Of a DNA stretch of 28,691 bases, positions 23,872 to 28,691 are shown in pieces. This DNA comes from a virus. Below the pieces are notes generated by a model. The model did no database searches and was not told where the DNA came from. It saw only the letters and a list, made by a program, of their open reading frames with translations. Position numbers and translations under genes: made by a program. The DNA is taken from positions 1-28,691 of IMG/VR virus record IMGVR_UViG_3300005095_000041. The stretch is one strand, 5' to 3'. Position 1 is the stretch's first letter; each line of letters opens with the position of its first letter.

Positions 23872-24567
23872 ATGTCTAAACACAACTCCGATCTTATCTA
23901 CAATTACGCCTTTAGCCCATCCTCACCCTTTTACCAAAAATATCGCATTAAAATACTGGGGGGAGGAGCTTTGACAACCAGTGGGAAGATTTGTGAAGGC
24001 ATATCGACAACTCAAGTAAGGTTGGATTTTGGAGCTATTTATAATGGTAAACTCAACACCTTATTAGCCAATGCTCATCAAAAAGTTATGGAGATGGGTA
24101 AGAAGCTATTTAAAGAGTTTAACTACGCTCAAAGTACACTAGGGTTAGGGGGAACTTTTATTAGCGATGTATCGGTAGCGGACACTATTGCAACTTATAG
24201 CAACTCTGTAAAGCCTACAATAGTTTGCGGAATGGTTTGGGTAAGAGGAGTCACCCCTAATCTTGATGAGATGTTAAAAACCACTGCAGAGCTTATCGCC
24301 CCATACAAAATCAAGGGGTGTTATATCTCTTCTCCCGCAAATTATCGCCCAACCTCACCCTGTAAAGATGGAGTAGATGATAGCAATACTTACAGAATCT
24401 ATTTTGGGCAGTGGCTTTTAGTTAGATTGATGCTACCCGTAGGCGTTTCAATAACCCCCTCACAACAGCTTCATAGTAGCGGGAAGCCTTTATATTACAT
24501 CGTTTCTTTTACTTTTGAATCTGCTAGAGAATTAGAATATTCGGAGATTGCCAGATGGTTCGTTTAA
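23872..24567 (+). CDS. Putative baseplate / tail-tip protein
   Basis: The 231-residue protein directly follows the tape measure. It is beta-rich with a Tyr/Ser-rich N-terminal arm, a hydrophobic Gly-containing strand, YRIKILGGGALTTSG, two Cys-containing loops, and a closing strand, LYYIVSFTFESARELE, of tube-like character. This position and pattern fit a tube-initiator or baseplate-hub protein (T4 gp48 or gp54-like), but I cannot identify it with confidence. The start has AAAAGGAG. The last 13 bases overlap the gp53-like gene in another frame. Confidence 0.45.
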   Translation: MSKHNSDLIYNYAFSPSSPFYQKYRIKILGGGALTTSGKICEGISTTQVRLDFGAIYNGKLNTLLANAHQKVMEMGKKLFKEFNYAQSTLGLGGTFISDVSVADTIATYSNSVKPTIVCGMVWVRGVTPNLDEMLKTTAELIAPYKIKGCYISSPANYRPTSPCKDGVDDSNTYRIYFGQWLLVRLMLPVGVSITPSQQLHSSGKPLYYIVSFTFESARELEYSEIARWFV

Positions 24568-24842
24568 ATTCAGTTATTCCTTATGATGGACTCTCTTTTA
24601 TTAACAACCCCAAAATCCCCAGCCCTTTATTAGATAAAATCCTATCCTATCCTAAAGAGAGTGCTATAAACAACGGGTTGGGGTTGAGATTGGATCAATT
24701 AGCCGATATGCTTTATAAAGATGTTGATTTATGGTGGGTGATAGCGTTGTATAATGGGATTGCCGACCCTTTCAATGTCCCTAAAACTATCATCTATTAT
24801 ATTCCAAGAGAAGACTTATTAGAGTTGATACAAAGCGATTAA
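24555..24842 (+). CDS. Baseplate wedge protein, gp53-like
   Basis: This 95-residue protein shows the family pattern of gp53-type wedge and LysM-like tail proteins. LGLRLDQLADMLYKDVDLWW is followed directly by VIALYNGIADPFNVP and a final IIYYIPREDL. In T4 gp53 joins wedges around the central hub to close the baseplate. The start lies 13 bases inside the preceding gene with GGAG upstream, so translation is coupled. The gene is about the size of the conserved part of the family and intact. An internal promoter begins right after it. Confidence 0.75.
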   Translation: MVRLNSVIPYDGLSFINNPKIPSPLLDKILSYPKESAINNGLGLRLDQLADMLYKDVDLWWVIALYNGIADPFNVPKTIIYYIPREDLLELIQSD

Positions 24843-24845
24843 ATC

Positions 24846-24870
24846 AAACTTTGTGCTATAATGTGAGCAA
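24846..24870 (+). promoter_or_regulatory. Internal extended -10 promoter
   Basis: TGCTATAAT (24854-24862) is a perfect extended -10 (TG-N-TATAAT) in the 46-base gap before the ATG at 24889, which has AAAGGGAAG upstream. A TTGATA at 24825-24830 is too far (26 bases) to be a -35. A promoter of this type within the baseplate operon could give extra transcripts of the following genes. The layout resembles sigma-70 promoters of Campylobacterota. Confidence 0.6.
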
Positions 24871-24888
24871 TTTATTAAAGGGAAGCTT

Positions 24889-25548
24889 ATGAGAATAAGT
24901 TACAGACGATTACAGGCGACCTATGAGCATTTTTTAGCCGATATAAAGAGAAATAAAAGTATCTCTCAACTCTTTCAGACAAGCTATTTTTTCGACTCTT
25001 TAGCAGAGCGTATTATTCATAGCCTAACAAGCTTTGCTCCTAAAATAAAGCCGTACAATGTAACAAAAGCTGGTAATGAGGGGTTTTTATTTGTTTTTAA
25101 AGAACCCGATAGCTCATATACCACTTATAAGCTTTTATTTAAGAAGACCCCTCAAGGCGATTTTTGTTTATGTTCAAATCTAATTATTTTAGCAAAGAAG
25201 AAAGCTCAACTTAAAAACCCGTGCCTTATAAAGAAAAGGCTAACTTATGTGCCGATGCTATACCACACCATTAAGAAAGATGAGAGGGTTAAACTGGAGT
25301 TTGAAAATATCTTCAACCAGAAGAATGTCTCCTTTGTTTTAAACCCTAGAAGAGCAAAAATAGGGGGGGCGTATCTTCAAAAGGTGGGCTATCAAATTCT
25401 AGCAAAATCTGTAATTAATCAATGTCGTGAAAGTCAAGGCGGAATATGTGGGGAGTTTTTAGAGATTACTAATAAACCCCGTGTCGATTTTAATGAATGG
25501 TTGCCTTTGTATGAAAATATGCTTAAGTGTTTTAGGGGAGAGGGTTGA
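24889..25548 (+). CDS. Hypothetical protein, 219 aa, own promoter
   Basis: I do not recognise this protein. The N-terminal 45 residues are a basic helix; the middle is beta-rich with FLFVFKEPDSSYTTYKLLFK; the C-terminal third is Lys/Arg-rich. Its six or so Cys are not arranged as a clear zinc motif. It has an extended -10 promoter at 24854-24862, an AAAGGGAAG ribosome site, and overlaps the next gene (TTGA), which is the baseplate hub. Being between gp53-like and gp27-like genes suggests a baseplate or baseplate-assembly role. The separate promoter leaves other roles possible. Confidence 0.7.
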   Translation: MRISYRRLQATYEHFLADIKRNKSISQLFQTSYFFDSLAERIIHSLTSFAPKIKPYNVTKAGNEGFLFVFKEPDSSYTTYKLLFKKTPQGDFCLCSNLIILAKKKAQLKNPCLIKKRLTYVPMLYHTIKKDERVKLEFENIFNQKNVSFVLNPRRAKIGGAYLQKVGYQILAKSVINQCRESQGGICGEFLEITNKPRVDFNEWLPLYENMLKCFRGEG

Positions 25549-26858
25549 TAACTAAAGATGGAGAGTATCGCATAAAAGTCGCCATTAATAGAGTAGACCT
25601 TCTTCAAAATGAACTTATTGACCTTTTTTGCCACTTTGAGCTAGGCAATAAGATGGCGTGGTGTGATATAACCATTAGAACGAAAAGAAAAGAGGTTTAT
25701 AGGCAAGCTTTATTTGAGATGTCGATAATTGATGTTATGATCCAAAGTGTAGATAAAAATAACGCCCCCGTTGATAAGCAGAAGATGAGGTATTTTCTAG
25801 CCGATAATGCGATTAAGCTTAACACTCAAGGCAATGAGCAAATCTATGAAATTAAGGTTATAGGGGTGGTGGATGCGTGGAAATATTTAGGTTACCCCGA
25901 TACAAAATCCGCTAACTCCCGCCTATCCTCTCCAAAATTTCTATCTAAACTTAAGTACTGGGAGGGAAACGGCTCAAGAGGGAGTGGGAGCTTCAAGCTT
26001 GAAATAAAAGACGGGTTACAAGGAAAGGCTACCGACTGGATGTATTGGTTGCAACCTAATATAAATGGTCAAGAATTGGTTAACCAAGTGCTTTTACGCC
26101 CACTACTGAAAACAAACAGCAATAAAGGAGGAGATAGAGAGTATATCTACACCTCAAGCGTAGAGTTTGATGATGAAGGCAATCCCAAGCTGGTTTTTTA
26201 TGATGTAAAGCTACGAACTCAAGCCTTTAGCCCCCCTTCCTGTAAGCTTCCAGCTCCCAAAGGATACGGAGTGCAAAGCGTTCCTATGATTTTCTCCTTT
26301 AAAGATGGGGATCAAGGGAAGGTTAGATATTCGGAAGTTTCTCTAGACATAAAGGGGGCTACTTACTCCTCAATGTATTGGCAACGGAGCGGGATGGTTT
26401 TTGATACAGAGGAAGGGGAATATACGATTAAAAGAATAAAGCAACCTAAACTATTTCCCGATAGTATGGCTTATAGCTCTCAAATTGACCACGATGGGTC
26501 TAGTGGAACGCCCCCACCTCAATACACCCTTTTTACAAACTACTCTAGATGGAAAATGGAGTGGCACAGCACAAATCACTACAATATGAATTATAGCTTA
26601 CAAAAGTTTCAAATAACCGCTACTTTGTTGGCATTGAGAAAGATCAATATCACCGCTACCTTTAGGGGTAAGTTTATAAAAGCTAAACCTATACAGATTT
26701 GCAAATTCGAGATACAAGAAGGGGTAGGGGGCGACACCTTAAAAATTGACCCTACTCTATCGGGGCGATATATGATTACAAAGGTGGTGTATGGATTGGT
26801 AGATAGACAACTTTTTACTACAATAACTGGAAGTAGAGATAGCTTTGTTGGATCGTAA
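25545..26858 (+). CDS. Baseplate hub protein, gp27-like
   Basis: This 437-residue protein is probably the hub ring to which the spike binds. The end of the protein, LSGRYMITKVVYGLVDRQLF followed by TTITGSRDSF, is the typical closing segment of gp27-like and late-control-D hub proteins. The rest is beta-rich, with Asp and Gly-rich loops. The start is TTG 25545, behind AGGGGAG and overlapping the TGA of the previous gene, which fixes it. The spike gene follows two small genes later, as expected for a gp27/gp5 pair. Confidence 0.7.
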   Translation: MITKDGEYRIKVAINRVDLLQNELIDLFCHFELGNKMAWCDITIRTKRKEVYRQALFEMSIIDVMIQSVDKNNAPVDKQKMRYFLADNAIKLNTQGNEQIYEIKVIGVVDAWKYLGYPDTKSANSRLSSPKFLSKLKYWEGNGSRGSGSFKLEIKDGLQGKATDWMYWLQPNINGQELVNQVLLRPLLKTNSNKGGDREYIYTSSVEFDDEGNPKLVFYDVKLRTQAFSPPSCKLPAPKGYGVQSVPMIFSFKDGDQGKVRYSEVSLDIKGATYSSMYWQRSGMVFDTEEGEYTIKRIKQPKLFPDSMAYSSQIDHDGSSGTPPPQYTLFTNYSRWKMEWHSTNHYNMNYSLQKFQITATLLALRKINITATFRGKFIKAKPIQICKFEIQEGVGGDTLKIDPTLSGRYMITKVVYGLVDRQLFTTITGSRDSFVGS

Positions 26859-26876
26859 ACATAAAAGGAGAGTGAA

Positions 26877-27281
26877 ATGAAAAAGATAGAGACCATATAC
26901 GAGCCGTACCCAGCAATAAAAGTAGATGTACTAATAAAGAAAAACAATTCTTTTGAGTCGATTTGGGAAGCTTCTTTACTCCCTATTACAGAGGTAAAAA
27001 CCTATAAAGACCTAAATCGCCACTTCAAAAAGGTTTTTAAGGTTAGCTTAAAAGAGGTGGGATTAATTCAAAAACTAACAACCGACAAGATTGAAAAGCC
27101 GTTACACAAAGAAATTTTTTTTAATGATTTACCAGCTGTTATCCGCGACTCAATAAAAAAAGTAAAATACGAATTGCTAGATAAAGCTCACGATGAGCCG
27201 TATTTGCTTTTACTGGTAAACCCTTTCGCGAATATCTTAATAGAAATACCAAAATTAGAAGAGGCAGAAGATGATGCGTGA
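26877..27281 (+). CDS. Hypothetical protein between hub and spike, 134 aa
   Basis: I do not recognise this protein. It is alpha/beta, with a Lys-rich helix in the middle, YLLLLVNPFANILIEIP as a strong strand pair near the end, and an acidic C-terminus. There is no signal peptide. AAAAGGAG precedes the ATG, 18 bases after the hub gene. Its last 11 bases overlap the next small gene. Small genes between hub and spike often code for hub-assembly factors, but nothing here proves it. Confidence 0.7.
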   Translation: MKKIETIYEPYPAIKVDVLIKKNNSFESIWEASLLPITEVKTYKDLNRHFKKVFKVSLKEVGLIQKLTTDKIEKPLHKEIFFNDLPAVIRDSIKKVKYELLDKAHDEPYLLLLVNPFANILIEIPKLEEAEDDA

Positions 27282-27468
27282 GAATTATCTTGAGAAAAGA
27301 AAAAATGACCAAAGTTTTGAGGAGTACTTATTAAGTTTTCTTAAAGAGCATTTTAATAACGAGTACACCTTGAAAGAGTTTAATATTATCCCTCTTGACT
27401 TTAAAAAGCCCCCCAACAAAATGGTTGCGTCGATAGTGTTAGAGAAAGAAGAAAAAGGACAGCAATGA
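27271..27468 (+). CDS. Small charged protein, 65 aa
   Basis: This short gene has two possible starts, ATG 27271 and ATG 27274, behind AGAAG. It overlaps the gene before it by 11 bases and the spike gene by 4 (ATGA), so it is translated as part of one coupled run. The product is charged and helical at the start, with FEEYLLSFLKEHFNNEYTLK, and a Lys/Pro-rich end. I see no known motif. The coupling on both sides is the main support for its being real. Confidence 0.65.
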   Translation: MMRENYLEKRKNDQSFEEYLLSFLKEHFNNEYTLKEFNIIPLDFKKPPNKMVASIVLEKEEKGQQ

Positions 27469-28244
27469 GAGAAGACGCCCCTACCCTGTACTCCTATGAG
27501 TTTTTTAAACCATATAAGCAGTTATACGAGGGGGTGGTTGTAGATAATGAAGACCCTAAACAGCTGGGAAGAGTAAAGGTTGAGGTAACGGGATTAACAC
27601 TAGGAATAGATAAAAAGTACTTGCCATGGTATAACATAATGCTCCCAGCTTTTTTGGGCGGTAGTATGTATACTTCACAATTTGCAATCCCCCAGCTCAA
27701 TACTAGAGTTTATGTGATGTTTCCTAGCGATGATGTTTACGCTGGATTAGTAATAGGTTCAGTGCTTTCCCGCCCCACTAGACCTTTTGATCAGTTAAAC
27801 AGAGGTGCAGATTATCTACATCCTCAAGCTCAAGAGCATCACTTTACCAAAAACTGGGATAAGGCAGATGCAAAAACAAAAAACCAAAAACACTGGTCTC
27901 CCGATTTTAGTGAAGATTACCCATATAGCTGGGGATGGGTCTCTAACGCCTTTTCGTGGTTTAAAGAGAATATGATAAAAAGGACAATAGAGTTTGTACA
28001 CAACTCCTTTACTAGGTTTAAAATTTATTCCAATGGAGATACTATTATAAACATTACTGGGAATTTAAAGCTAATCGTAGAAAAAGACTTTTATCTAGAA
28101 GTAAGGGGTAATTATGACCAAATCATCAATAACAGCTCCTATCACCACACTATCGGGAATAAGGTCGAAGTGGTGGAAAAGATGAAATTTTCAGAGGCAA
28201 AGATGGGTAGGAAAGAGAAAGGGCAAACTATCGTCTTAAACTAG
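27465..28244 (+). CDS. Baseplate central spike, gp5-like, no lysozyme domain
   Basis: The spike pierces the outer membrane. Residues 15-110 are the OB-fold of gp5 and VgrG proteins: YEGVVVDNEDPKQLGRVKVE, then LPWYNIMLPAFLGG and VYVMFPSDDVYAGLVIGSVL. Residues 180-259 have the short repeating strands of a beta-helix needle, for example NITGNLKLIVEKDFYLEVRG. T4 gp5 has a lysozyme domain between these parts (575 residues in all). Here 259 residues leave only a Trp-rich linker and no lysozyme. The only wall-degrading domain seen in this window is in the tape measure. The start ATG overlaps the previous stop (ATGA). Confidence 0.85.
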   Translation: MREDAPTLYSYEFFKPYKQLYEGVVVDNEDPKQLGRVKVEVTGLTLGIDKKYLPWYNIMLPAFLGGSMYTSQFAIPQLNTRVYVMFPSDDVYAGLVIGSVLSRPTRPFDQLNRGADYLHPQAQEHHFTKNWDKADAKTKNQKHWSPDFSEDYPYSWGWVSNAFSWFKENMIKRTIEFVHNSFTRFKIYSNGDTIINITGNLKLIVEKDFYLEVRGNYDQIINNSSYHHTIGNKVEVVEKMKFSEAKMGRKEKGQTIVLN

Positions 28245-28253
28245 GAGAGAGAA

Positions 28254-28691
28254 ATGGAGATTTGGTATTTTTGCACCGAAGCTGGAGACGCTTTAAGCTC
28301 CTTAAGAGCGAAACACCCCGATATTTCTAAAGGAGAAAAAATTCTACATAATCCTAAATATTGGGACGCTCTAGCGTTTGTGCAAAGCATCTGCCCAACC
28401 TGTATGGAACGACTACCAGAGATAATGGAAAAGATACTAAAAGCAAAAAAGTATCGTCAAGAAGGGTGCTGTCCTGATAGTTGCGATATTTTATCAATGG
28501 TTAGAGCTTTAAGACCCGTAACCCCCGAAAAACTTTTAGACCCATCTTGGAAAGCGGACGTAAAAAGACTCAACCATTTCGTTTGTTGTGTAAGAATTAA
28601 AGTTATAGAGGAGTGGATCAAAGATACTAACACCTACCCACATATTGCAGAAATACCAAGTTTCTCTTATAAAGGGTTGATGGATTTTAAA
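28254..28691 (+). CDS. Cys-rich protein, truncated by window end
   Basis: ATG at 28254 follows AGGAGAG, and the frame is open for 146 codons to the end of the window, so the C-terminus is missing. The product has eight Cys (positions 7, 47, 50, 72, 73, 77, 111 and 112), including CPTC (47-50) and CCPDSC (72-77), with His at 108 and 130. This could bind zinc or an iron-sulfur cluster or form disulfides. No family is recognised. It directly follows the spike gene by nine bases, so a baseplate-linked role is possible. Confidence 0.65.
   Translation, partial: MEIWYFCTEAGDALSSLRAKHPDISKGEKILHNPKYWDALAFVQSICPTCMERLPEIMEKILKAKKYRQEGCCPDSCDILSMVRALRPVTPEKLLDPSWKADVKRLNHFVCCVRIKVIEEWIKDTNTYPHIAEIPSFSYKGLMDFK

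Noticed and set aside
1-28691. Integrase, reverse transcriptase (diversity-generating element), tRNA, IS element
   Set aside because: No matching motifs, inverted repeats or cloverleaf-like sequence were found by eye on either strand.

Overview
This window is the virion-structure and assembly module of a contractile-tailed phage or prophage (a myovirus), with almost every gene on the + strand. TerL, portal, maturation protease, HK97-fold capsid, contractile sheath, tape measure and the gp53-like, gp27-like and gp5-like baseplate proteins are recognisable, in the usual order. The host looks like a low-GC Gram-negative bacterium. Strong AAAGGAGG-type Shine-Dalgarno sites, several TTG starts, and promoters with a good (extended) -10 but no obvious -35 fit Campylobacterota (Epsilonproteobacteria); this is an inference. 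TAA, TAG and TGA all end genes, so the code is standard. No integrase, tRNA, IS element or CRISPR array was seen.

Layout. Positions 1-190 hold a promoter and no gene. 191-1709 carries a tightly coupled pair: an unknown protein and a probable DNA-binding protein with two helix-turn-helix-like segments. 1731-1934 is the only minus-strand gene, a small basic, Ser/Tyr-rich disordered protein. 1935-2078 is a divergent promoter region. 2079-3583 has three unknown genes, the last a candidate small terminase. 3663-10953 is the head module: TerL, portal, protease, probable scaffold, probable decoration protein, major capsid protein. 10970-13326 holds the head-tail junction genes, including a 55-residue gene that is easy to overlook. 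13328-17493 has an unusually large sheath (1039 aa) and two tube-like proteins. 17503-18523 is a zinc-binding tail-assembly protein that appears to be extended by 67 residues through a +1 frameshift at CTT-TAA. 18517-23856 is a 1779-residue tape measure with an embedded peptidoglycan-hydrolase-like domain. 23872-28244 is the baseplate module, and a Cys-rich gene runs off the right edge from 28254.

How the parts work together. TerL pumps DNA through the portal into a prohead built on the scaffold and matured by the protease. Adaptor and neck proteins join the head to a tail whose inner tube is measured by the tape measure and surrounded by the contractile sheath. The gp27/gp5-like hub and spike pierce the envelope. 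The spike here has no lysozyme domain, and the wall-degrading domain sits in the tape measure instead. The least ordinary features are the apparent +1 frameshift, the two large insertions in the sheath, the Ser/Tyr-rich minus-strand gene, the double-HTH protein and the repeat structure in front of terL.
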